DNA of 64,000 bases from NCBI RefSeq assembly GCF_900604385.1, contig NZ_LR027382.1, forward strand, positions 2,581,001-2,645,000, read 5' to 3'. The position numbers were made by a program, and so were the translations under genes. Under the pieces are notes generated by a model. It was not told the DNA's origin, searched no databases, and was given only the letters and a program-made list of their open reading frames with translations. This DNA comes from Alistipes megaguti. Lineage in GTDB: Bacteria > Bacteroidota > Bacteroidia > Bacteroidales > Rikenellaceae. Positions 8,142 to 16,080 of the stretch are shown piece by piece. How positions within the stretch are numbered: position 1 is the stretch's first letter; each line of letters starts with the position of its first letter.

Positions 8142-9575
8142 ATGGCACTCAGCATAGAGGAATTTCTGGCACAGGACGAACGCAAGGACCTGTTGCGCTT
8201 TTTGACGGCCGGGTCGGTCGACGACGGCAAGTCGACGCTCATCGGGCGGCTGTTGTACGACAGCAAGCGGCTCTACGAGGACCAGCTCGACGCCCTTGAG
8301 CGGGACAGCAAGCGGTGCGGCAACGCCGGCGACCATATCGACTACGCCCTGCTGTGCGACGGACTGAAGGCCGAGCGCGAACAGGGCATCACCATCGACG
8401 TGGCCTACCGCTACTTCGCCACCAACCGCCGCAAGTTCATCATCGCCGACACGCCGGGTCACGAGCAGTATACGCGCAACATGATCACCGGCGGATCGAC
8501 GGCCAATCTGGCCATCATTCTGGTCGATGCCCGCACGGGGGTCATCACCCAGACACGTCGCCACAGCTATCTGGTCTGGCTGCTCGGCATCCGGCATATT
8601 GTTTTGGCGGTCAACAAGATGGATCTGGTGGACTACTCTGAGGCGCGTTTCCGCGAGATTGTCGACGAATACAAGACGTGGCTTTCGTCGCAGGGACTCG
8701 ACATTCCGGATCTGCAATGCATCCCGCTTTCGGCGCTCGAGGGCGACAACGTCGTCGACCCGAGTCCGCGCACGCCCTGGTACAAGGGTCCGTCGCTGCT
8801 GAACTTTCTGGAGACGGTCGAGATCGACCTGGACATCAACATGCACGATTTCCGTTTTCCGGTCCAGTATGTGCTGCGCCCCGACGCCGATTTCCGCGGC
8901 TACAGCGGTAAGATCGCCTCGGGCATCGTGCGGCGCGGCGACCGGGTCGTGGCGCTGCCGTCGGGCCATACGTCGCGTATTGCGCGCATCGTCACCTACG
9001 ACGGTGATCTGGAGGAGGCCTTTGCCCCGCAGTCGGTGACGCTTACGCTGGAGGATGAGATCGACCTTTCGCGCGGCGAGATGCTCGTCCACCCGGATGA
9101 TCTTCCCCACGTCGGCCACCGCTTCCGGGCCATGATGGTTTGGATGGACGAGGAGCCGCTGGACCGTTCGAAGGCCTTCTACCTGAAGCATACGACCCGC
9201 ACGACGCGGGCTCATGTCGGGACGATCCACCACCGCGTGGAGATCAACGTCGGCGAGCAGGTCGAGGCCGACGGCATGAAACTCAACGAGATCGCGCTGG
9301 TGTCGCTCGTTACGGACTCGCCGCTGATCTACGACGGTTACCGCGAGAACCGCCAGACGGGGGCCTTCATCCTGATCGACCCGGTGACGAACTTCACCTC
9401 GGCCGTCGGCATGATCGTGGCGCCGGACGAGGAGACGTCGGCCGGGGATTCCGACCGCATCGTCATCGACCTTGCGGCGTGCGGCATTGCTCCGGAACAC
9501 GACGAGGCGATTGCCGAATTCTGCCGGGCCTTGCGCCGCCAGACCGGCATCGAGGTGGAATGTACCCGAAAATAG
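8142..9575 (+). CDS. cysN: Sulfate adenylyltransferase subunit 1 (GTPase)
   Basis: 477 residues. An EF-Tu-like GTPase that couples GTP hydrolysis to sulfate activation by CysD. G1 is AGSVDDGKST (about residues 23-32), the effector region is GITIDVAYRYF, G3 is DTPGHEQY and G4 is NKMD. Beta-barrel domains II and III follow (FRFPVQYVLRPDADFRGYSG, PLIYDGYRENRQTGAFILID). There is no C-terminal APS kinase domain, consistent with the separate cysC upstream. Confidence 0.96.
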   Translation: MALSIEEFLAQDERKDLLRFLTAGSVDDGKSTLIGRLLYDSKRLYEDQLDALERDSKRCGNAGDHIDYALLCDGLKAEREQGITIDVAYRYFATNRRKFIIADTPGHEQYTRNMITGGSTANLAIILVDARTGVITQTRRHSYLVWLLGIRHIVLAVNKMDLVDYSEARFREIVDEYKTWLSSQGLDIPDLQCIPLSALEGDNVVDPSPRTPWYKGPSLLNFLETVEIDLDINMHDFRFPVQYVLRPDADFRGYSGKIASGIVRRGDRVVALPSGHTSRIARIVTYDGDLEEAFAPQSVTLTLEDEIDLSRGEMLVHPDDLPHVGHRFRAMMVWMDEEPLDRSKAFYLKHTTRTTRAHVGTIHHRVEINVGEQVEADGMKLNEIALVSLVTDSPLIYDGYRENRQTGAFILIDPVTNFTSAVGMIVAPDEETSAGDSDRIVIDLAACGIAPEHDEAIAEFCRALRRQTGIEVECTRK

Positions 9576-9582
9576 TGTGACG

Positions 9583-10692
9583 ATGAGCCTTTTCCGACTG
9601 AATTTCGATACGCTGCCGGTCAATACGCTGGTGGGCGCCGACCGGAGAACCTTCCGCGAGGTGACGCGCGGGGCGGAGATCGACCCGTCGTGCCGCGGCA
9701 AGTACCGGCTGACGCGTCTGGTGCGGGGCATGCTCGACCCCTTCTACCTGCTCAACGAGCGCCGCTACGATCGGCTGCCCGAGCGGACGGATCTCGAACC
9801 GCCGGTCTTTATCATCGGCCATTGGCGCAGCGGCACGACCTATGCGCACAACCTGCTTTCGTGCGACGACCATTTCGGCTGCTGCACGACCTACCAGACG
9901 GTCTTTCCGCATCTGATGCTGTGGGGGCGACCCTTCTTCGAGCGTTGCATGGCGGCGGTGATGCCCTCGTCGCGCCCGACCGATTCGATGCGTCTCGGGG
10001 TGGAGCTCCCGCAGGAGGAGGAGTTCGCGCTGAGCAACATGACCCCCTGCTCGCATTACCATTTCTGGATGTTCCCCCACCGCATGGCCGAATACCGCGA
10101 ACGCTTTCTGACCTTCGAACGGGCGACCGACCGGGAGCGCGAGGAGTTCCTTGCGGCCGAGGACAAGGTGATGCGTATCGCACTGCAGGTCTCTGGCCGG
10201 CGGCAGTTCCTGAGCAAGAATCCGCCCCATACGGGTCGTGTGGCGATGCTGCTCGAACGCTATCCGCAGGCGCGGTTCATCTATCTGGTCCGCAACCCCT
10301 ACGTGGTCTACGAATCGACGCACAACTTCTTCCGCCAGACGATCAATGCCGTGGGAATGCAGCGCATTACGGACGAGGCGCTCGACCGCGAAATCCTGCT
10401 CAACTACCGGGCGCTGTACGAGAGCTACGAGTCGGCGCGGGGGACGATCCCCGAAGGACAGCTCTTCGAGGTGCGCTTCGAGGATCTGCAGGAGTCGCCG
10501 CTTGAGATCGTCGAACTGATCTACGACCGGCTCTCGCTGGGCGATTTCCAACAGGTCCGGCCCGCCATGGAGCGTTATCTGGCCACCTTGCGCGGTTACC
10601 GCAAGAAGCGCTACGAATTCGACTCGCGGACGATCGAACGGGTCGAGAGTCACTGGGGCGATGCCCTTCGCGAGTGGGATTATCAGCTCTAA
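9583..10692 (+). CDS. PAPS-dependent sulfotransferase, candidate sterol/steroid sulfotransferase
   Basis: 369 residues, cytoplasmic. The PAPS 5'-phosphosulfate loop is IIGHWRSGTTYAHNLL at about residues 77-92, followed by catalytic-region features (CTTYQTVFPHLMLWGRP). The 3'-phosphate-binding element is ARFIYLVRNPYVVYESTHNFF-like at about 232-252, and a late FEVRFEDLQESP motif is also typical. The ATG at 9583 is 7 nt after cysN. An earlier in-frame start would lie inside cysN and is less likely. The order transporter-cysC-cysD-cysN-sulfotransferase matches the Bacteroides thetaiotaomicron locus whose sulfotransferase (BT_0416) sulfonates cholesterol and steroids. By analogy the acceptor may be a sterol. 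The acceptor cannot be read from sequence, and bile acids or endogenous lipids remain possible. Confidence 0.85.
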   Translation: MSLFRLNFDTLPVNTLVGADRRTFREVTRGAEIDPSCRGKYRLTRLVRGMLDPFYLLNERRYDRLPERTDLEPPVFIIGHWRSGTTYAHNLLSCDDHFGCCTTYQTVFPHLMLWGRPFFERCMAAVMPSSRPTDSMRLGVELPQEEEFALSNMTPCSHYHFWMFPHRMAEYRERFLTFERATDREREEFLAAEDKVMRIALQVSGRRQFLSKNPPHTGRVAMLLERYPQARFIYLVRNPYVVYESTHNFFRQTINAVGMQRITDEALDREILLNYRALYESYESARGTIPEGQLFEVRFEDLQESPLEIVELIYDRLSLGDFQQVRPAMERYLATLRGYRKKRYEFDSRTIERVESHWGDALREWDYQL

Positions 10693-10855
10693 CCTCTTCG
10701 GGTCGGCCCCATCCGCTGTTCCTGATTGGGACCTTTCCCTTGCTCTGATTGGGCCCCCGGCTTGATTCCACACAATCGGATCCGACCTTTGAGGACGGGT
10801 TCGATTTTTTATTCCTGCCGGAGCACCGCAGGGAACAATCTGTCGGGAAAATCGG

Positions 10856-10863
10856 TATCTTTG
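10856..10863 (+). promoter_or_regulatory. -7 element for the GNAT-nitrilase gene
   Basis: TATCTTTG, a perfect -7 box, about 33 nt before the ATG at 10896. The -33 region is not a clear TTTG. A small tandem repeat of AGCCAAAA lies in the leader. The rest of the gap 10693-10855 shows a 9-bp direct repeat (CTGATTGGG) but no hairpin I would call a terminator. Confidence 0.55.
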
Positions 10864-10895
10864 TGGCCGTAACAGAGCCAAAAAGAGCCAAAAAG

Positions 10896-12431
10896 ATGGA
10901 TATTTCGAAAATCAACAAGGTGGAGATCCGCAACCTTCAGCGGCAGGACTATGACCAGCTGGCCTCCTCTTTCACACGGGTCTATGCCGACGGGAGCGAC
11001 GTATTCTGGACCCCGGCCCAGATCGACAAACTGATCCGCATCTTCCCCGAGGGGCAGATCGTGGTGGTGGTGGATGACAAGATCGTGGGTTGCGCCCTCT
11101 CGATCATCGTGAATTACGACCTGGTGAAGGGCGACCACACCTACGCCCAGGTGACCGGCAACGAGACCTTCGACACCCATACGCGCAAGGGCAACATCCT
11201 CTACGGCATCGAGGTCTTCATCCACCCCGACTACCGCGGACTGCGCCTCGGCCGCCGCATGTACGAATACCGTAAGGAGCTGTGCGAGAAGCTCAACCTG
11301 AAGGCGATCATGTTCGGCGGTCGCCTGCCCAACTACCACAAGTATGCCGACCGGATGCGTCCGAAGGAGTATATCGACAAGGTTCGCAAGCGTGAGATCT
11401 ACGATCCGGTGCTGCTGTTCCAGTTGTCGAACGACTTCCACGTGCGCAAGGTGATGCGCAATTACCTGCCCAACGACGAGGAGTCGCGCCACTTCGCCTG
11501 CCTGCTGCAGTGGGACAACATCTACTACCAGGCCCCCACCGAAGAGTACGTGCAGCCGAAGACCACGGTGCGTGTGGGGCTGGTCCAGTGGCAGATGCGT
11601 ACCTATACGACCCTGGACGACCTGTTCGAACAGGTGGAGTTCTTCGTCGATTCGGTGAGCCGCTACCAGAGCGACTTCGTCCTCTTCCCCGAGTATTTCA
11701 ACGCCCCGCTCATGGCTCGCTTCAACAACGACGGCGAGTCGCAGGCCATCCGCGGACTGGCCGGCTATACGGACGATATCCGCGAGCGGTTCGTGGGGCT
11801 GGCCATCAAGTACAACATCAACATCATTACGGGCAGCATGCCCTATATCCGCGAGGACGGACTGCTCTACAACGTCGGATTTCTCTGCCGGCGCGACGGT
11901 TCGTACGAGATGTACGAGAAGCTGCACGTGACGCCCGACGAGATGAAGTGCTGGGGTCTGAGCGGCGGCAAGGCGATCCGGACCTTCGAGACCGACTGTG
12001 CGCGGATCGGCGTGCTGATCTGCTACGACGTGGAGTTCCCGGAGCTGTCGCGCATCATGGCCGACGAGGGAATGCAGATTCTCTTCGTGCCGTTCCTCAC
12101 CGATACGCAGAATGCCTATTCGCGGGTTCGGGTCTGCGCCCAGGCGCGCGCCATCGAAAACGAGTGCTTTGTGGCCATTGCGGGCAGTGTGGGCAACCTG
12201 CCGCGGGTCCACAACATGGACATCCAGTATGCGCAGTCGGGGGTCTTCACGCCGTGTGACTTTGCCTTTCCGACGGACGGCCGCCGGGCCGAGGCGACAC
12301 CCAATACGGAGATGATCCTTATTTCGGATGTGGACCTCGATCTGCTGAACGAGCTGCACACTTACGGCAGTGTCCGCAATCTGAAGGACCGCCGTCACGA
12401 TCTGTACGAATTGCGCGTGCGGAATCGGTAG
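10896..12431 (+). CDS. Bifunctional GNAT acetyltransferase / carbon-nitrogen hydrolase fusion
   Basis: 511 residues in two domains. Residues about 8-170 are a GNAT N-acetyltransferase (IEVFIHPDYRGLRLGRRMYEYRKEL is the acetyl-CoA-binding motif A). Residues about 215-495 are a nitrilase-superfamily amidase with the full catalytic triad: Glu in LFPEYFNAP, Lys in YEKLHVTPDE and Cys in GVLICYDVEFPE. This fusion is a known but poorly characterised family in bacteria. The substrate is unknown. The gene stands alone, with its own -7 box and a strong terminator after it. The ATG at 10896 fits the promoter position. The same frame is open further upstream, but that stretch is not protein-like. Confidence 0.92.
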   Translation: MDISKINKVEIRNLQRQDYDQLASSFTRVYADGSDVFWTPAQIDKLIRIFPEGQIVVVVDDKIVGCALSIIVNYDLVKGDHTYAQVTGNETFDTHTRKGNILYGIEVFIHPDYRGLRLGRRMYEYRKELCEKLNLKAIMFGGRLPNYHKYADRMRPKEYIDKVRKREIYDPVLLFQLSNDFHVRKVMRNYLPNDEESRHFACLLQWDNIYYQAPTEEYVQPKTTVRVGLVQWQMRTYTTLDDLFEQVEFFVDSVSRYQSDFVLFPEYFNAPLMARFNNDGESQAIRGLAGYTDDIRERFVGLAIKYNINIITGSMPYIREDGLLYNVGFLCRRDGSYEMYEKLHVTPDEMKCWGLSGGKAIRTFETDCARIGVLICYDVEFPELSRIMADEGMQILFVPFLTDTQNAYSRVRVCAQARAIENECFVAIAGSVGNLPRVHNMDIQYAQSGVFTPCDFAFPTDGRRAEATPNTEMILISDVDLDLLNELHTYGSVRNLKDRRHDLYELRVRNR

Positions 12432-12493
12432 CCGGGAGCGTGCTGCATCGATGGTTGAGCGCTGGAGTTGCTGTTCTACCCTACGACTGATGT

Positions 12494-12532
12494 AAGCCTC
12501 CGCGACGAAGAGCCGCGGGGGCTTGTTTTTTT
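12494..12532 (+). terminator. Intrinsic terminator after the GNAT-nitrilase gene
   Basis: An 11-bp GC-rich inverted repeat (AAGCCTCCGCG and CGCGGGGGCTT, one G-T pair) with a 9-10 nt loop, followed by GTTTTTTT. Confidence 0.9.
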
Positions 12533-12656
12533 GCGGAAGCCGCTCTGGAGATGTGAAAGCACTGGTTGGTAGAATGTTATCCACCATGTAGCTTTCGGGG
12601 GCAGGATCTCCTCGTCGGACGAATCTGAAAAAAGGCGGAAAAATATGGGGAAAAAG

Positions 12657-12687
12657 TTTGTGGAATCGGAAAATAGCGTTATCTTTG
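12657..12687 (+). promoter_or_regulatory. Promoter of tRNA-Asp
   Basis: TTTG at 12657-12660 and TATCTTTG at 12680-12687 with a 19-bp spacer, a textbook Bacteroidetes promoter. The mature tRNA begins 20 nt after the -7 box. Confidence 0.85.
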
Positions 12688-12706
12688 CACTCGCAATACC
12701 GAAAGG

Positions 12707-12783
12707 GGTGCGTTAGTTCAGCTGGTTAGAATACGTGCCTGTCACGCACGGGGTCAGGGGTTCGAGTCCCCTACGCACCGCCA
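12707..12783 (+). tRNA. tRNA-Asp (anticodon GTC)
   Basis: A 77-nt cloverleaf. The 7-bp acceptor stem is GGTGCGT with ACGCACC, the anticodon stem is CGTGC/GCACG with loop CTGTCAC and anticodon GTC at 12741-12743, and the T arm contains GGTTCGAGTCC. The discriminator is G, followed by an encoded CCA. Confidence 0.97.
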
Positions 12784-12787
12784 GAAA

Positions 12788-12827
12788 GGGTGTAAATCAA
12801 GTAGTTACAAGATTTACACCCTTTTTT
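12788..12827 (+). terminator. Terminator of tRNA-Asp
   Basis: An 11-bp perfect inverted repeat (GGGTGTAAATC and GATTTACACCC) with a 12-nt loop and a TTTTTT tail, starting 5 nt after the tRNA end. Confidence 0.92.
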
Positions 12828-13059
12828 ACACCCCAAAATCAAGCAACTATATTATTTTTCTTGAGTGTAATCTCGAGTCCGGCTATGTAGATCTCTACAA
12901 TCTGGAGATGATTGCCGCCTCGTCATTCCGTGTGGGCAGTATGGAATCCGAAGCCTTCCGAAAATGGCTGCTTTACCGACCACAGCAGAAAATGATCGTC
13001 ATGCAGATCGAATCGGATGAACTTTGTCCGGTAAGTTAATCCCTCATACTACCCGATAG
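12828..13059 (+). other. Short gap with a possible coding relic
   Basis: AT-richer than its surroundings. From about 12900 to 13039 a plus-strand frame reads LEMIAASSFRVGSMESEAF and ends at TAA, which looks protein-like. It has no start codon of its own (the frame runs back through the tRNA terminator) and no recognisable domain. It may be the end of a gene left by an event at the tRNA 3' side. I see nothing else here. Confidence 0.3.
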
Positions 13060-13060
13060 A

Positions 13061-13095
13061 AAAGAGCAATTCCATCATGGAATTGCTCTTTTTGT
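13061..13095. terminator. Bidirectional terminator between relic and histidine kinase
   Basis: A perfect 14-bp inverted repeat (AAAGAGCAATTCCA and TGGAATTGCTCTTT) with a 3-nt loop, A-rich on the left and T-rich on the right. It can therefore end transcripts from both sides, including the minus-strand kinase operon that ends at 13131. Confidence 0.9.
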
Positions 13096-13130
13096 TTGAG
13101 GCCGGGAAACAGGAATCTATCGGCTCTCTC

Positions 13131-14444
13131 CTATCCGATCTGCAGGGTGAAGGTCACCCTGTGATCGGTATTGCTTGTCAGGCGCAGCGAACCGTCGTGG
13201 AGCAGCATGATCCGCCGCGAGAGGTTCAGCCCGATACCCGAACCGTCGGGTTTGGTCGTGTAGAAGGGGGTGAAGATATTCTCGGCAACCTCCGCCGGGA
13301 TGGCTCCGCCGTTGTTGCTGAACTCGATGATGACGTGTTCGGCCGCGTCGATGCGCGAGCGGATCCGGATCTCACCGTCCGGCCGTCCGGCCGTCGCCTC
13401 GCGGGCGTTCTTGAGCAGATTGACGGCCACCTGTCCCAGCTGGGCCTTGTCGGCGTAGATCATCGTGTCGGCCGGCTCGATGTCGACATGGATCTGCAGG
13501 GCATCGCCTGCGGCCGCCGTCAGCGCCACGGCCTGCCGGATGAGTTCGCGCACCTCGAAGGGCTCGCGCTGCGGTGCCGGGATCCGCGTAAAGCGCCGGT
13601 AGCTGTCGACAAAGGAGACCAGGCGGCGGCTCGTTGCCGAGATGGTCTCCAGACCGCGTCGAACATCGGGATCCAGCGGGCGGTCGATATGAAGCAGCGT
13701 GTCGCTGAGCGAGGTGACAGGCGCCAGCGAATTCATGATCTCGTGGGTCAGGATGCGTGAGAGTTTGCTCCACGACTCGATCTGGATCTCGCTCACCTCG
13801 CTGTTGATATCGCTCACGGAGATCACCCGCCGGTGACGGTCTTCGAGCGTAATCTCCGAACATCCCAGCGTCAGGGCCATCTCGCCCGTCTCGGTCGAGC
13901 ACGTGACGCGGAGCTTCTCTCCGGGGCGGATGGCCGCCAAGGCCCGTGCCGCTTCGGGTACAGTCCCCTCCAGCTGTCGGATGTGGGTCAACTGCTGCAG
14001 GCCGAAGATGCGCAGCGCCTCGCTGTTTGCCTGGTAGACGCTTCCCGTGTCGTTGACGGTAATCAGCCCCGTCTGTGCACTCTCCATGATGAGCTGGTAG
14101 TAGCGCTCGCGCTCTTCGGCCCGCAGTTTGGTCCGCGTGAGGATCTCCTTGATGCGGTTGAGCGCGGCGTTGAGCATGGTGTTATCGACCTTTGAGGGGT
14201 CTTCGTTGAAGCGGAACGAGAGGTCGTCGCTGTCAATGGCGTTGAACATGAAGGTGATGCGCCGCACGGAATCGCCGTATTGGTGCAAAATCCGGTAGAA
14301 CTCCAGCACCATGAGCGGGATGGTGATCAGCAGCAGCGGGTAGAGCCGCTGCGCCACGAACCACCCGCTGACAAGTGCCGCGGCGGCGAGCAGTCCCGCA
14401 TGGGTGATGATGGGACCATATGCAATGCCCTTGGGGAGTTTCAT
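13131..14444 (-). CDS. Membrane histidine kinase (NtrY/NtrB-like) of a sigma54 two-component system
   Basis: 437 residues. Two membrane helices lie at about residues 10-30 and 34-48, then a linker and a PAS-like region (LIMESAQTGLITVNDTGSVYQANSEALRIFG, about 115-150). The DHp helix has the phospho-accepting His in LSRILTHEIMNSLAPV. The ATPase domain shows the N box NLLKNAREAT, a G1-like EFSNNGGAIP (Asn where Asp is usual), TPFYTTKPDGSGIGLNLSRRIM and a final beta strand. It overlaps the end of the upstream regulator by an ATGA junction, so the two form one operon. It should control the regulator and, by position, the divergent ABC export operon. The signal is unknown. Confidence 0.9.
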   Translation of the reverse strand: MKLPKGIAYGPIITHAGLLAAAALVSGWFVAQRLYPLLLITIPLMVLEFYRILHQYGDSVRRITFMFNAIDSDDLSFRFNEDPSKVDNTMLNAALNRIKEILTRTKLRAEERERYYQLIMESAQTGLITVNDTGSVYQANSEALRIFGLQQLTHIRQLEGTVPEAARALAAIRPGEKLRVTCSTETGEMALTLGCSEITLEDRHRRVISVSDINSEVSEIQIESWSKLSRILTHEIMNSLAPVTSLSDTLLHIDRPLDPDVRRGLETISATSRRLVSFVDSYRRFTRIPAPQREPFEVRELIRQAVALTAAAGDALQIHVDIEPADTMIYADKAQLGQVAVNLLKNAREATAGRPDGEIRIRSRIDAAEHVIIEFSNNGGAIPAEVAENIFTPFYTTKPDGSGIGLNLSRRIMLLHDGSLRLTSNTDHRVTFTLQIG

Positions 14445-15809
14445 AGTCCGTAGCGTTTGATCTTGTTGTAGAGGGTCTGGCGCGTGATGCCCAGCTGGCG
14501 GGCCACCTCGGTCATGTTGCCGCCGCAGCGCTCCATGGCCCGGGCGATCATCGAACGCCCATCTCGTCGAGGGTCGTGACGTCGGAGTCGGCTGCGGGGG
14601 CCGGAGCAGCTGCTGGGCGCAGCAGCTGCGTCGAGGGGGTTATCACGGGGCCGTCGCAGAGGATGACGGCCTTTTCCACGGTATGCTGCAACTCGCGGAT
14701 GTTGCCCGCCCAGGGATAGGTCTCCATCTCACGGAGAGCCTCCGCGTCGAAACCTTCGATCGCCTTGCCGTATTTCGCGGCATAGCGGCGCAGAAAACCC
14801 TCGGCCAGCGGGTGAATGTCCATGCGGCGCTGGCGCAGGGGCGGCAGGTCGATATGAATGGTGTTGATACGGTACAGGAGGTCTTCGCGGAACGCACCCT
14901 GCTCGACCATCTTGTAGAGGTCGCGGTTCGTGGCCGAGATCAGACGGATGTCGACCGTGACGGGAGTGTTGCTCCCCACGCGGACGATGCGGCCGCTCTG
15001 GAGCGCCGTGAGCAGTTTCGACTGGAGGTGCGGCGGCAGGTTGCCGATCTCGTCGAGGAAGAGCGTGCCGTGGTTGGCCACCTCGAACTTGCCGGCGCGA
15101 TCCGCCCGGGCATCGGTGAAGGCCCCCTTGACGTGGCCGAAGAGCTCGCTCTCGAAGAGCGTCTCGGGCAGGGCTCCCATGTCGACGGGGACCATCAGCT
15201 CGTTGTGGCGGGCCGAGCGGCGGTGGATCTCGCGGGCGAGCATCTCCTTGCCCGTTCCGTTCTCGCCCGTGATAAGGATGTTGGCGTCCGTTGCGGCCAC
15301 CTTTTCGACCAGTTCGCGGATACGTGCCATCGCCGGGCTCGTGCCCCAGAACATTGGCTCTTCGTTGGTCAGCTCGCGCTTGATCTCCTTCAGCTGCTTC
15401 ACCTCGCGCTGCGAACGCGAGAGGTTGTAGGCCCCCTGCAGGGCGGCGACCAGCCGTTCGTTGTCCCACGGCTTGACGACGAAGTCGACCGCTCCGTCGC
15501 GCATGGCCCTCACCGCAAGGTCGATGTCGGCATAGGCCGTAAAGAGCACCACCTGGATGTCCGGATAGTTGCGGTGAATCTCCTGCAGCCAGTAGAAGCC
15601 CTCGTTGCCGGTGTTGATGCCGGCCGAGAAGTTCATGTCGAGCAGGATGACGTCGACCGGCTCGCGGCGCAGCGTCGTCATCAGTTGGTTGGGCGTCGGG
15701 AGCGTCAGCACGCGGGCGAAGTAGTTACCCATGAGCAGCTGGACGGCTGCCAGAATGCTGCGGTTGTCGTCGACGACAACCGCAGCGCACCCTCCTTTTC
15801 TTTGGCCAT
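14441..15809 (-). pseudogene. NtrC-family sigma54-dependent response regulator, interrupted by one clear and one probable frameshift
   Basis: Domains in order: receiver (VVVDDNRS, phospho-Asp in VILLDMNFSAG, VVKPWDN), AAA+ domain (Walker A TGENGTGKEM, sigma54-contact loop as GAFTDA instead of GAFTGA, Walker B TLFLDEIGNL, RDLYKMVEQGAFREDLLYR), and a Fis-type DNA-binding helix-turn-helix. The last domain is cut off. The main frame runs into TGA at 14548-14550, while the next frame from about 14555 encodes GGNMTEVARQLGITRQTLYNK and ends at TGA 14441-14443, overlapping the kinase start. One missing base near 14557-14561 explains this. At the 5' end, the natural-looking start MAKEKEGALR (ATG 15809) is also one base out of frame with the receiver. 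The only in-frame start lies far upstream at 15987 and gives an unnatural extension. Either the gene is dying or the assembly has two indels. Confidence 0.8.
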
Positions 15810-15956
15810 GTTGCGGATCTTTGCGGGAGCCGGCAGGAAGCGGATCGCTCGACGGCTCCCGCATCTCCGGCGAAACGGCTCCGGGGTTTCGGTGGGATAA
15901 AAATAGTGTTTTCAAGGGAAAAACGGGGGCCTGCCGTCCAGATTTTTTACGCGAGT

Positions 15957-15971
15957 GTAAAAATATTTTAC
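15957..15971. promoter_or_regulatory. AT-rich palindrome in the divergent regulator/export promoter region
   Basis: GTAAAAATATTTTAC is a near-perfect 15-bp palindrome. A second partly overlapping inverted repeat (TTTTTAC, GTAAAAA) starts at about 15944. It sits between the regulator and the export operon and could be an operator or activator site, though an enhancer for the sigma54 regulator would usually be a longer dyad. Confidence 0.35.
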
Positions 15972-16027
15972 GATCTTCGCGCAGCATCTGAATTGTTATC
16001 TTTTGTATATCAATCGTTTAATCATTT

Positions 16028-16043
16028 TGGCACACGGATGGCA
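16028..16043 (+). promoter_or_regulatory. Predicted sigma54 (-24/-12) promoter of the export operon
   Basis: TGGCACACGGATGGCA matches the sigma54 consensus TGGCACGnnnnTTGCW at all but two positions, with the invariant GG and GC at the correct spacing. Transcription would begin near 16054, 27 nt before the first ATG at 16081. The neighbouring divergent gene encodes a sigma54-dependent activator. Confidence 0.7.
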
Positions 16044-16080
16044 ACATTTCGGGTGAAAATCAAGAAAGTCTGAAATCCGT

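Noticed and set aside
7065..9731. An 888-codon open frame antisense to cysD, cysN and cysC
   Set aside because: High GC leaves long stop-free antisense frames. Composition is His/Arg/Gln-rich, no motifs appear, and the sense strand encodes unmistakable Cys proteins. The same applies to the long minus-strand frames at 4620-6368, 10809-12587 and 18867-20987.
10896..12431. GNAT-nitrilase fusion as a novel enzyme
   Set aside because: The same fusion is a recognised family in many bacteria. Only its substrate is open.
12707..13059. tRNA-Asp as an attachment site of an integrated element
   Set aside because: No repeat of the tRNA 3' end and no integrase gene are found nearby. Only a faint coding relic follows.
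13833..15900. Plus-strand frames opposite the kinase and response regulator
   Set aside because: They lack recognisable motifs and lie opposite clear two-component domains. The apparent extension to 15900 comes only from the GC bias.
15810..15987. N-terminal extension of the response regulator to ATG 15987
   Set aside because: Basic and Ser/Pro-rich, unlike any receiver. The natural start MAKEKEG at 15809 lies one base out of frame, so a frameshift is the better explanation, though not proven.
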